Numbered from the stretch's first letter, positions 1 to 6,445 are shown. The stretch is 6,520 nucleotides of DNA from JBHHYN01 sp046757565 (GCA_046757565.1 JBHHYN010000141.1:1-6520); one strand, 5' to 3'. Translations and numbers: made by a program. The notes: generated from the sequence alone by a model not told the origin.

Positions 1-1
1 C

Positions 2-61
2 GTTTTGCCGGGACCAGCCCTGCGTGATCTTCGCGATTCCTTGGTGCAATATACGGGCTAA
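2..61 (+). CDS. Possible 3' end of an upstream gene (partial)
   Basis: The + strand is open from the window edge to a TAA at 59-61, giving a 19-residue tail that begins VLPGPALRDL and ends SLVQYTG. It stops 21 bp before the next start codon, as expected for a tightly packed gene pair. The tail is too short to assign a family. Another frame is also open across this stretch (to a TGA at 84-86), so the choice of frame rests on spacing and on the more protein-like composition. Function unknown. Confidence 0.35.
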   Translation, partial: VLPGPALRDLRDSLVQYTG

Positions 62-82
62 TCCAATAAAGAGGGATAAACC

Positions 83-535
83 ATGACCGAAAAGACCTTG
101 TCTGTATACCTGTCCGGAGAAATACACTCGGACTGGCGGGAGCGGATCGTTGAGGGATCAAGGGAACGGGGATTAAAACTGGAATTTTCCGCGCCCGTTA
201 CCGATCACGACGCCAGCGACATGTGTGGCGTAAACATACTCGGGGAAGAATCCCAGACCTTCTGGCGGGACAGAAAGGGAGCAGGGATTAATGCAATCCG
301 GACATCGATGTTGATCAAACGTGCTGATATCGTGATTGTGCGCTTTGGCCCTAAATTCAAACAGTGGAATGCGGCATTCGATGCCGGCTATGCGGCGGCG
401 CTGAATAAATCGCTTATCATTCTCCATGATACGGATCACGATCACGCCCTGAAAGAGGTCGATGCCGCGGCAAATGCCACGGCCAGGACGCCGGAACAAG
501 TGGTGGAAATCCTGCGTTATGTAACGGCCAATTGA
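83..535 (+). CDS. ytoQ: YtoQ family protein (nucleoside 2-deoxyribosyltransferase-like)
   Basis: A 150-residue protein that matches the YtoQ family across its whole length. Recognisable blocks are the N-terminal YLSGEIHSDWR (residues 9-19), a central AIRTSMLIKRADIVIVRFG (71-89) and FKQWNAAFDAGYA (92-104). YtoQ proteins are placed in the nucleoside 2-deoxyribosyltransferase superfamily, which has a Rossmann-like fold. The GEIHS segment and the D-x-GYA segment (Asp100) sit where that superfamily builds its nucleotide pocket, but no reaction has been firmly assigned to YtoQ, so activity here is inference. No signal peptide or membrane segment is present, so it is probably cytosolic. The ATG is preceded by GAGGGA at 71-76 with 6-nt spacing, a good ribosome binding site that fixes the start. 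It leads a run of three co-oriented genes. Confidence 0.88.
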   Translation: MTEKTLSVYLSGEIHSDWRERIVEGSRERGLKLEFSAPVTDHDASDMCGVNILGEESQTFWRDRKGAGINAIRTSMLIKRADIVIVRFGPKFKQWNAAFDAGYAAALNKSLIILHDTDHDHALKEVDAAANATARTPEQVVEILRYVTAN

Positions 536-596
536 GCAACCGGAAAAAAGGACAGCAACAATTACCGCATGATTCCTATCTGACTCATCCCGTACC

Positions 597-1475
597 GTGT
601 TAACGAACATCAGGAAAAACCTGCTTCAATCCTTCACCTACACCGGATTCGCAGTCATGGCCTTCGCTGCAAATTCGGTTTTATGCCGTATGGCCTTAAA
701 GCAGACGGCCATCGACGCGGCCAGTTTCTCGACTATCCGTATGCTCTCCGGCGCAACCATTCTGTCTCTGATATATAGAACAGCCTGCCGGCGGCAAACA
801 GCGCAAACCCTTGGGAACTGGTTTTCGGCCGTGATGCTGTTTACTTATATGGTGACTTTCTCCTTTGCCTATATCAGCTTGAGCACAGGCACCGGTGCAC
901 TGGTATTGTTCGCAATGGTACAGGCGACCATGATTTTATGGGCGCTATGGTCCGGTGAACGGCCCCGTCTTCTGGAATGGAGCGGCTTCCTGCTTGCATT
1001 AACCGGTCTCGTCTATCTGCTGTTTCCAGGCTTGACCGCTCCCTCACCAGCGGGCGCCCTCCTCATGGCTATAGCCGGGATGTCCTGGGGTGTTTACTCC
1101 CTGCGCGGGCGAGCGGCACTCGATCCCCTTGCAGAGACGACAGGGAACTTTGTCCGCGCCACGCCATTTGTGCTAATCGTCAGCCTGATGACACTGCAAC
1201 ACAACTATCTCTCGGCGAAAGGGATCTTGTTTGCAGTAATCTCCGGCGCCCTGGCGTCAGGCGTCGGCTATGCCGTCTGGTATATTGCGCTGAAAACATT
1301 AACGGCGACCCGGGCTGCAATCGTGCAATTAAGCGTTCCTGTCCTGGCGGCAATGGGGGGTGTAATGTTTCTTGAGGAGGCGCTATCGATTCGACTGGTC
1401 CTTTCATCGATTCTCATCCTTGGAGGTGTCTCGCTGGCTACCCTCGGCCACAAACAGCTGCCGCAGGAGATCTAG
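597..1475 (+). CDS. DMT superfamily (EamA-type) membrane transporter
   Basis: A 292-residue, very hydrophobic protein with about ten predicted membrane helices (roughly residues 17-35, 42-60, 75-93, 98-116, 127-144, 153-168, 185-202, 210-230, 240-259 and 266-284). This is the usual length and topology of drug/metabolite transporters built from two EamA repeats. The second repeat carries the characteristic SVPVLAAMGGVMFLEE (246-261) followed by a last helix ending GGVSLATLG. Such proteins sit in the inner membrane and usually export metabolites or amino acids; the substrate cannot be read from the sequence. The start is GTG at 597: an in-frame stop at 570-572 rules out an earlier start, and no clear Shine-Dalgarno precedes it. 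Met21 (657) is the next candidate but would clip the first helix. The gene lies 61 bp after ytoQ and 33 bp before the protease gene, so co-transcription is possible but unproven. Confidence 0.88.
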   Translation: MLTNIRKNLLQSFTYTGFAVMAFAANSVLCRMALKQTAIDAASFSTIRMLSGATILSLIYRTACRRQTAQTLGNWFSAVMLFTYMVTFSFAYISLSTGTGALVLFAMVQATMILWALWSGERPRLLEWSGFLLALTGLVYLLFPGLTAPSPAGALLMAIAGMSWGVYSLRGRAALDPLAETTGNFVRATPFVLIVSLMTLQHNYLSAKGILFAVISGALASGVGYAVWYIALKTLTATRAAIVQLSVPVLAAMGGVMFLEEALSIRLVLSSILILGGVSLATLGHKQLPQEI

Positions 1476-1508
1476 CCTACATAGTGCGTGAACTTTACAT
1501 AATCATTT

Positions 1509-2339
1509 ATGCGATACAGCAATCCCGAGATCCCTGAAGGGATTAACGTCAGCAAACGGCACCCCTTAAAGGAATTCATAATCCTGACAAGTGGGGTCAT
1601 TGGCTGCATCTTCATTGTAGTCTTCATCCTGAGCCTGATGGCGGAAAAGCTTGCCGTGCATGTCCCATTCTCGACCGAGCGGGAAATGACAAGCAGTTTT
1701 ATGGAAAGGTATAAATCGGACGGGAAAATGCAGACTTATCTTCAAACCATGGCGGACGGACTCGCTGCAGATATGAATCTGCCTGAAGACATGTCAATCA
1801 CTGTGCATTACGTGGACGATAATGTTAAAAATGCGTATGCAACACTGGGCGGTCATATTTTTATCCACCAGGGACTGATCGGAATCATACCGAATGAAAA
1901 TGCCCTGGCTATGGTACTGGCCCATGAGATCGCCCATATAAAACACCGGCATCCCATTATAGCCATGGGCCGTGGTGTTGTACTCGGCTTGCTGTTCTCG
2001 GCAATATCAGGAATCAGCAGCAACAAAATCGTTGGCGATGCCGTGAACAGTGCCGGCATGATCGCAGTCATGAACTTCTCACGGGATCAGGAGCGCGAGG
2101 CGGATAAAACCGGAATTATTGCCGTGGCGAAGTATTACGGCCACGTCGCAGGGGCGCTGGATCTGTTCAGGGCCTTGTTAAAATACGAGGGCAAAAATAG
2201 ACTATCCGTGCCGGCGTTCCTCAGTACACACCCCCTGGACAAAGAGCGGATCGCCGGCTTGACCCGGTATGCAAAAGAGCATGGTTGGCAGATGGATCGT
2301 GAAGTGCGGGCCCTGCCCGGTTTTGTCAGAGATCGTTAA
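1509..2339 (+). CDS. Membrane-anchored M48 family zinc metalloprotease
   Basis: A 276-residue peptidase with the M48 signature. The zinc motif is HEIAH at residues 139-143 (His139, Glu140, His143), and the third ligand is Glu197 in READKTG, the usual M48 downstream helix. A strongly hydrophobic segment at about residues 24-45 is a single N-terminal membrane anchor or uncleaved signal, so the catalytic domain probably faces the periplasm. A second apolar stretch follows the active-site helix (about 153-170), as in other M48 enzymes. LSTHPLDKERI near 236-246 is the common C-terminal HP-x-x-x-x-RI block. The first in-frame ATG after a stop at 1500-1502 gives an N-terminus of NPEIPEGINVS type familiar from proteobacterial homologues, although the ribosome binding site is weak. 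M48 enzymes of this kind are linked to envelope protein quality control; the target here is unknown. It converges on arsM with a 29-bp gap. Confidence 0.9.
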   Translation: MRYSNPEIPEGINVSKRHPLKEFIILTSGVIGCIFIVVFILSLMAEKLAVHVPFSTEREMTSSFMERYKSDGKMQTYLQTMADGLAADMNLPEDMSITVHYVDDNVKNAYATLGGHIFIHQGLIGIIPNENALAMVLAHEIAHIKHRHPIIAMGRGVVLGLLFSAISGISSNKIVGDAVNSAGMIAVMNFSRDQEREADKTGIIAVAKYYGHVAGALDLFRALLKYEGKNRLSVPAFLSTHPLDKERIAGLTRYAKEHGWQMDREVRALPGFVRDR

Positions 2340-2362
2340 CCCGCGTATAGCAGGATATGAGG

Positions 2363-2388
2363 CAGGTTCTAACAACAACAGGAACCTG
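2363..2388. other. Hairpin between convergent genes, overlapping the arsM stop
   Basis: CAGGTTC at 2363-2369 pairs perfectly with GAACCTG at 2382-2388 around a 12-base A/C-rich loop that encodes the Cys-Cys-Cys end of ArsM. It lies at the junction of two convergent genes, where a bidirectional terminator would be expected, but no T-run follows on either strand. A role in termination or mRNA end protection is therefore only a possibility. Confidence 0.3.
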
Positions 2389-3487
2389 AAGAATCACTGA
2401 TATGGCTGCCGCCTTTTGTTTCGCTGGCAGGGCGTATAGTCCCGGCCGGGGCGCACCAGGGCCGGGCTTCCCTGAGCACAGCAGGTTTAATCCCGATGAA
2501 TTCGTCCTTATAGGGACCTTCCGTTAACTGTCTGAATGTCCGTTCACACACGGCCATGCGCTCGCCTCTGGGATACTCATGACCATCATCGTCTTTCACA
2601 AAACTGAAAGGACCCCGGTAAATAACGGCATGTCCCTTGTCGAGACACTCCGTGCCTTCGGCCTTGACAGCGGTCACGGTGATGGATCGAAACTCAATGC
2701 CCTCAATGACCTGCCATGGCTCAGCCGACCACTTATTGAAGCAAACCGCCTGAAAACCGGTCTCTTGAAATACCCTGAGCATCTCCTGTTCCTGAAAGGC
2801 GCCGGAGACGCAGCCACTCCATAATTCCGTATCCTCCTTCAAATGCCGTGGGACAGGTTCATCGCTAACGATATCAGAAATCGCGATGCGGCCACCCGGG
2901 CGCACCACTCTGTAGATCTCGCTCACCAACTGCCGTTTTTGATCGTCGCTAACCAGGTTCAGAACACAATTGGATATAACCAGATCAACGCTACTATCCG
3001 GAATGAGCGGCTTGCTTTGACGCTGTGTCTGCTTCCACTGCTCCAGCATAGTGAGGCTGCGGGCGTCAGTGACGGGATGCTCAACTAACCATCTCTCCAT
3101 CGCTTCAACATCCAGTGCCAGGTCCTGAATATATCCCTTCAGGAACTCGACCCTGTCACTTCCGATCCTTTGCGCCATAATTGACTGATATTTACGCGCC
3201 AGTGCAAGCATCTCTTCATTCATATCGACACCAATCACCCGGCCGGTTTTACCAACCAGTTGCGCAGTCATGTAACAATTCTTACCGCTGCCACTACCCA
3301 TATCGAGGACCCGATCCCCTTCACGGACATAACGGGAGGGATCGCCGCAACCGTAATCCCGGTCAATGATCTCCCGGGGCAGGATCTTCAGTAAGCCCTG
3401 GTCATAATCGACCGGGCAACACAAGGCCTCTACCCTGTCCCGGGCCCCTTCGGTATAACGTTCCAGTACAGCAGACTCCACATTCAT
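2369..3487 (-). CDS. arsM: Arsenite S-adenosylmethionine methyltransferase ArsM
   Basis: A 372-residue class I SAM-dependent methyltransferase of the ArsM/AS3MT family, which methylates trivalent arsenic in the cytosol. The SAM motif is LDMGSGSGKNCY (residues 61-72), followed by GVDMN (86-90) with Asp88 placed to bind the SAM ribose. The four cysteines of the family are recognisable: Cys23/24 in LCCPVDY, Cys47 in YGCG, Cys174 in SNCVLNL and Cys226 in LWSGCVSGAF; by analogy with algal CmArsM and human AS3MT the last two hold As(III) and the first two form the redox pair. The C-terminal domain (about 281-340) matches the family's VIY-G...RGERMAV...F-I-P layout, and the protein ends in Cys370-372. 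Compared with AS3MT there are about 33 extra residues between GYI (118-120) and SNCV. The start has AGGAG (3496-3500) at 8-nt spacing. It lies 36 bp downstream of the desaturase-like gene, so the two probably share a transcript. Arsenosugar-type ArsM is a possible subtype, not shown. Confidence 0.88.
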   Translation of the reverse strand: MNVESAVLERYTEGARDRVEALCCPVDYDQGLLKILPREIIDRDYGCGDPSRYVREGDRVLDMGSGSGKNCYMTAQLVGKTGRVIGVDMNEEMLALARKYQSIMAQRIGSDRVEFLKGYIQDLALDVEAMERWLVEHPVTDARSLTMLEQWKQTQRQSKPLIPDSSVDLVISNCVLNLVSDDQKRQLVSEIYRVVRPGGRIAISDIVSDEPVPRHLKEDTELWSGCVSGAFQEQEMLRVFQETGFQAVCFNKWSAEPWQVIEGIEFRSITVTAVKAEGTECLDKGHAVIYRGPFSFVKDDDGHEYPRGERMAVCERTFRQLTEGPYKDEFIGIKPAVLREARPWCAPAGTIRPASETKGGSHISDSSGSCCC

Positions 3488-3495
3488 TCAATTCT

Positions 3496-3500
3496 CTCCT
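3496..3500 (-). promoter_or_regulatory. Ribosome binding site of arsM
   Basis: The minus strand reads AGGAG here, 8 nt before the ATG at 3487. It supports this start and shows that arsM has its own strong translation signal in the short gap after the upstream gene. Confidence 0.7.
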
Positions 3501-3523
3501 GGTTATTCAGTCGATGCGTATTC

Positions 3524-4342
3524 TCAAACCCCGGAAGCCTGTTGGACGCCCAGGAATGGTTGTGCCAGCAACCACAGTATGTTGACCGTTTTCTCTCCCC
3601 TTAATTCATTCAAACCGATGCGCATATTCAGGTGTCCTTCCCTGGGCTGGTCTCGATAAGTCCGGAACAACCTGTCCCAACAGGAAAGGTTGAACCCATA
3701 ATTGCTGTCGGTCTCCCGCCTGATGACCGAGTGGTGCACACGGTGCATATCGGGCGTTACTATCAACCAGCGTATCCAATGATCGACGCCGGGAGTTATA
3801 TAGATATTACTATGGTTAAACATCGCCGTTGCATTGAGTATCACTTCAAACAGCATAACAGCCAGTGCCGGGACACCAAGTAGCATAACGGCAATAATCT
3901 TTATACACATTGATATAAATATTTCAATGGGATGAAATCGCAGCCCGGTGGTTACATCAATCGCCATATCGGTATGATGGACCCGGTGTACACGCCACAG
4001 GAGCTGTATTTTATGGAACAACACATGCTGCACATAGATGATGAGATCCAGGACCATCAGAGACAGCAGCAACGTTAACCAGTAACCCATCTGAATCCTG
4101 TTGAACAGGCCCCAACCCGCGCTGGAAGCCAGCTCGGCAGCACCGACCGCCGCCACGGGCAACACCAGCCTCAGACACAGGGTATTGACAAACACCAGCA
4201 CCAGGTTGTGGCAACGCCGTAACCAGCTCCCTTCTGCAACCGCCCGGCGTGGAAAAACAGCTTCCCAGAATAACATACTGGACAAGACACTGGCAAAGAC
4301 GAGCAGGCGTATAATAAGCTCTTGGTTCGCGTTTAAAATCAT
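3524..4342 (-). CDS. Sterol desaturase / fatty acid hydroxylase family protein
   Basis: A 272-residue integral membrane protein of the fatty acid hydroxylase superfamily. The three histidine clusters that bind the di-iron centre are complete: HVLFH (His106-His110), HRVHH (119-123) and HRVHH (200-204), with further conserved-looking His137 in RFHPIE and His177 in FNHSN. Hydrophobic helices lie at about residues 8-28, 46-66, 87-105 and 143-170, so the His clusters face one side of the membrane. Family members use O2 to hydroxylate or desaturate lipid, sterol or carotenoid substrates; the substrate here cannot be read from sequence. The length is typical of bacterial members. No Shine-Dalgarno precedes the ATG, and the next Met (23) would cut the first helix, so the start is plausible but not firmly fixed. 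It is the first gene of the unit that continues into arsM and is transcribed away from hemB. Confidence 0.87.
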   Translation of the reverse strand: MILNANQELIIRLLVFASVLSSMLFWEAVFPRRAVAEGSWLRRCHNLVLVFVNTLCLRLVLPVAAVGAAELASSAGWGLFNRIQMGYWLTLLLSLMVLDLIIYVQHVLFHKIQLLWRVHRVHHTDMAIDVTTGLRFHPIEIFISMCIKIIAVMLLGVPALAVMLFEVILNATAMFNHSNIYITPGVDHWIRWLIVTPDMHRVHHSVIRRETDSNYGFNLSCWDRLFRTYRDQPREGHLNMRIGLNELRGEKTVNILWLLAQPFLGVQQASGV

Positions 4343-4430
4343 GGGACTATAACAATATTACCAGAAACCAGATAAGCGACATCATACGTTTTACAATGAC
4401 TTCGACATACTATTTTTCAGGATATTTGCT
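4343..4430. promoter_or_regulatory. Divergent intergenic region likely to hold two promoters
   Basis: These 88 AT-rich bp separate the starts of the desaturase-like gene (minus) and hemB (plus), so promoters for both directions are expected here. I could not find a convincing -35/-10 pair with proper spacing on either strand: TTTACA at 4390-4395 has no good -10 partner. For hemB, AGGA at 4419-4422 lies 8 nt before the ATG and is a usable ribosome binding site. No clear operator palindrome was seen. Confidence 0.4.
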
Positions 4431-5441
4431 ATGACAGGCAACCAAAACGGGGGCTATCCGGCAACGCGTATGCGCCGCATGCGCCGGCATGACTTCAGCC
4501 GCCGCCTGATGCGGGAGACGATCCTCTCCACCGACGATTTTATCTACCCGGTATTTATTACCGAGGGAAAGAAATCCAGAGAGTCAGTGGATTCCATGCC
4601 GGGAGTGGGGCGTGTCAGCATTGATATGCTGATAAAGGAAGCCGATGAAATCGTGAAACTCGGTATACCGGCCATCGCCCTGTTTCCGGTTACTCCAACC
4701 GAGCAGAAGAGCGCGGATGGGCGTGAAGCCTTTAACCCGGATGGCCTGGTCCAACGGGCAGTACGGGAGTTAAAGGCGGAGTATCCACAACTGGGGGTAA
4801 TGACGGATGTAGCGCTGGATCCGTATACCACCCATGGTCAGGACGGGCTCATCGATGATGAGGGTTATGTCGTCAACGATCTCACCCTCGAGGTGTTGAT
4901 CAAACAGGCCCTGTCCCAGGCCGGGGCCGGGGTGGATATCGTTGCCCCCTCGGACATGATGGACGGCCGTATTGGCGTCATTCGGCAGGCACTGGAACAG
5001 GCCGGCCATCACAACACCCTGATCCTCGCCTATTCCGCCAAATATGCCTCCGGATTCTATGGGCCGTTCAGGGACGCAGTCGGCTCCGCCCCTAATCTGG
5101 GGAAGGGGGGCAAACAATCCTATCAGATGGACCCTGGAAACAGCGATGAAGCGCTGCGGGAAGTGGCGCTGGACCTGGATGAAGGAGCGGATATGGTGAT
5201 GGTGAAACCAGGCATGCCTTACCTGGATATCGTGCGGCGGGTCAAAGCGGAATTTGGCGTCCCGACGTTCGTTTACCAGGTCAGTGGTGAATACGCCATG
5301 CTCACGGCCGCTGTCCGCAACGGCTGGCTGGATGAACAGAAGGTGATCATGGAATCCCTGCTCGCCTTTAAACGGGCGGGCGCCGACGGCATCCTCACCT
5401 ATTTTGCCAAGCGGGCCGCGGCCTGGTTATCTGAAAAATAA
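4431..5441 (+). CDS. hemB: Porphobilinogen synthase (delta-aminolevulinic acid dehydratase)
   Basis: A full-length 336-residue HemB, which condenses two 5-aminolevulinate molecules into porphobilinogen in the shared pathway to haem, sirohaem and other tetrapyrroles. The two Schiff-base lysines are clear: Lys204 in YSAKYASGFYGPFRDA and Lys259 in MVMVKPGMPYLDI. The metal loop reads DVALDPYTTHGQDG (126-139). The zinc-binding cysteines of yeast- and human-type enzymes are replaced by Ala128, Asp130 and Asp138, so this is the magnesium-activated type known from Pseudomonas aeruginosa. Glu244 in ALREVALDLDEGADM is in place for the allosteric Mg2+ site. The N-terminal arm (YPATRMRRMRRHDFSRRLMRE) has normal length, supporting the ATG at 4431, which is preceded by AGGA at 8 nt. 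HemB is a cytosolic homo-octamer in this family. It stands alone, without other haem genes nearby in the window. Confidence 0.97.
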   Translation: MTGNQNGGYPATRMRRMRRHDFSRRLMRETILSTDDFIYPVFITEGKKSRESVDSMPGVGRVSIDMLIKEADEIVKLGIPAIALFPVTPTEQKSADGREAFNPDGLVQRAVRELKAEYPQLGVMTDVALDPYTTHGQDGLIDDEGYVVNDLTLEVLIKQALSQAGAGVDIVAPSDMMDGRIGVIRQALEQAGHHNTLILAYSAKYASGFYGPFRDAVGSAPNLGKGGKQSYQMDPGNSDEALREVALDLDEGADMVMVKPGMPYLDIVRRVKAEFGVPTFVYQVSGEYAMLTAAVRNGWLDEQKVIMESLLAFKRAGADGILTYFAKRAAAWLSEK

Positions 5442-5449
5442 CTTTTTTT
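5426..5449 (+). terminator. Weak terminator-like hairpin and T-run at the hemB stop
   Basis: GTTAT (5426-5430) can pair with ATAAC (5438-5442) around a seven-base loop and is followed at once by seven T residues (5443-5449). The short AT-rich stem overlaps the hemB stop codon and is weak for intrinsic termination, but its position and the T-run fit. Confidence 0.3.
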
Positions 5450-5477
5450 CTTAGAGTAACTGTGATTGAACTATTAC

Positions 5478-5498
5478 TAACCCGCATGTTGCACGAGT
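5478..5498. repeat. Left terminal inverted repeat of the MITE-like element
   Basis: Core CCCGCATGTTGCACGAG at 5481-5497. It pairs base for base with 5705-5725; the match breaks just outside (5477 against 5726) and just inside (5499 against 5704), so the repeat is sharply bounded. Confidence 0.85.
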
Positions 5499-5526
5499 TG
5501 GCGAGATGATCACGCCGGGCTAGTGT

Positions 5527-5594
5527 GTTTTGCGCGTGCTCGCGACCGCAATCATAGCCATAGCTCTGGTGGAGGGAGCATGTGCACGCAAAAC
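5527..5594. other. Internal hairpin of the MITE-like element
   Basis: GTTTTGCG (5527-5534) pairs with CGCAAAAC (5587-5594), and after a small asymmetric bulge TGCTC (5537-5541) pairs with GAGCA (5576-5580). This gives a 13-bp interrupted stem around a 34-base loop inside the element. A smaller GGCG/CGCC stem lies to its left (about 5500-5517). These sub-terminal structures are common in MITEs and may be transposase-binding or RNA-folding signals. Confidence 0.5.
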
Positions 5595-5704
5595 GCGCCA
5601 GACCAAGTGAAGGCTCGTCAAGTGGAGCGAACGGAACAAATTGTATTTTTTCATGAAACGCTGAAACCCTTGTCAGACAAAGGAATCGGCCTGTTTCCCA
5701 GCGT

Positions 5705-5725
5705 ACTCGTGCAACATGCGGGTTA
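5705..5725. repeat. Right terminal inverted repeat of the MITE-like element
   Basis: Core CTCGTGCAACATGCGGG at 5706-5722, the exact reverse complement of the left end. Its outermost three bases (5723-5725) read TAA on the minus strand and are the stop codon of the dienelactone hydrolase family gene. Confidence 0.85.
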
Positions 5726-6436
5726 AAAAATCTCTTCCAGAAAATTCAGCAATGTCCGCCAGGAACGTTTGTCCGCATTTTCATTATAAACTGTTCCCAA
5801 ACCCGGGTCGTTTGCCTGGGGATTGGTAAAGGCATGCATGGTATTGCCATAGACATGTATCTGCCAGTCGGCGCCGGCTGCGGTTAATTCCTTTTCAAGT
5901 TCTATCACAGACTCCACCGGGGCCATTGGGTCGTCGTTGCCATGCAGGGCCAGCACCTTCGCCTTAATCTCTGTCCCTTGTGTATTACCGGGCGGCATGA
6001 ACAGACCATGGAAGCTCACAGCTCCACGGATGTCTGCACCAATGCGGGCCAGATCCAGCACGCAGAGGCCACCGAAGCAGAACCCCATCGCTGCAATATT
6101 ACTTTCATCTACTTCCTGCTGTGCACGCAAGGTATCCAGTGCCATGGTCATACGCGATTGCAGCATCGCACGGTCTTCCAGAAAGGGACCCATTAACTTC
6201 TGGTTTTCCTCAGGGCCACTTCCCAGAATACCTTTACCATACAGATCCATGGAAAAGCCGGTATAACCCAACTCAGCCAATGCCCGCGCCTTATTACATT
6301 CCAGTTCACTCCTGCCTGCCCAGGCATGGGCAATCAGGATCCCTGGTCTGGGGCCATCGGTGGCATTATCATAGGCCAGAAGACCCTCCAGAACCGCATC
6401 ATTATGTTCATACTCAACCATTCTCTCCTCGATCAT
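5723..6436 (-). CDS. Dienelactone hydrolase family protein
   Basis: A 237-residue alpha/beta hydrolase of the dienelactone hydrolase family. The nucleophile elbow is GFCFGG with Cys120, the acid is Asp169 in HGNDDPMAP and the base is His201 in NTMHAFTNP, so the Cys-Asp-His triad is complete. The upstream strand and loop ILIAHAWAGRSE (33-44) replaces the HEWWG-type oxyanion region of classical chlorocatechol enzymes, so the natural substrate is probably not dienelactone; it is unknown. No signal peptide is visible, so it is likely cytosolic. The ATG at 6436 has GGAGGG (6446-6451) at 9-nt spacing. A second ATG at 6421 (Met6) follows GAGGAG at only 3 nt and is less likely. The protein ends LLNFLEEIF, a normal end for the family. 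Its stop codon is shared with the right end of the MITE-like element. The upstream neighbour lies outside the window. Confidence 0.9.
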   Translation of the reverse strand: MIEERMVEYEHNDAVLEGLLAYDNATDGPRPGILIAHAWAGRSELECNKARALAELGYTGFSMDLYGKGILGSGPEENQKLMGPFLEDRAMLQSRMTMALDTLRAQQEVDESNIAAMGFCFGGLCVLDLARIGADIRGAVSFHGLFMPPGNTQGTEIKAKVLALHGNDDPMAPVESVIELEKELTAAGADWQIHVYGNTMHAFTNPQANDPGLGTVYNENADKRSWRTLLNFLEEIF

Positions 6437-6445
6437 TGCCTCATT

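Larger units (their letters stand above)
5478..5725. mobile_element. MITE-like non-autonomous element with 21-bp terminal inverted repeats
   Basis: A 248-bp segment starts with TAACCCGCATGTTGCACGAG plus T (5478-5498) and ends with its exact reverse complement (5705-5725), 21 of 21 bases. The interior has no convincing gene: the one open frame (5523-5726) runs into the right repeat and looks like no known protein. Short length, perfect long terminal repeats, internal hairpins and no transposase are features of a MITE or a deletion remnant of an insertion sequence. The outermost TA on each side (5478-5479 and 5724-5725) could be a TA target duplication, leaving a 244-bp element with 19-bp repeats. 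TA duplication is known for the IS630/Tc1-mariner group, so that is a candidate source, but family assignment is not possible from this window. It fills the space between convergent hemB and the hydrolase gene. Confidence 0.7.

Noticed and set aside
3..86. A second open frame at the left edge, ending in a TGA that overlaps the ytoQ start
   Set aside because: Its product is rich in Cys, Trp and Ile with no resemblance to a protein end. The frame ending at 61 is more plausible.
173..610. A 145-codon minus-strand open frame over ytoQ
   Set aside because: It overlaps almost all of ytoQ, which has clear family motifs and a good ribosome binding site. The opposite-strand product has no recognisable domain.
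2369..2380. A selenocysteine or recoded end of ArsM
   Set aside because: The tail is three ordinary TGT Cys codons followed by TAG. No in-frame TGA or SECIS-like arrangement was seen.
2363..2388. A true intrinsic terminator between the protease gene and arsM
   Set aside because: The stem is only 7 bp and neither strand has a following T-run, so it is listed only as a hairpin.
4343..4430. Specific sigma-70 promoters for hemB and the desaturase-like gene
   Set aside because: Candidate boxes such as TTTACA and TATAGT are present, but spacing is wrong or the start point would fall inside the coding sequence.
5523..5726. A 67-codon + strand open frame between hemB and the hydrolase gene
   Set aside because: It lies within the inverted-repeat element, its end runs into the right terminal repeat, it has no ribosome binding site and it resembles no protein family I know.
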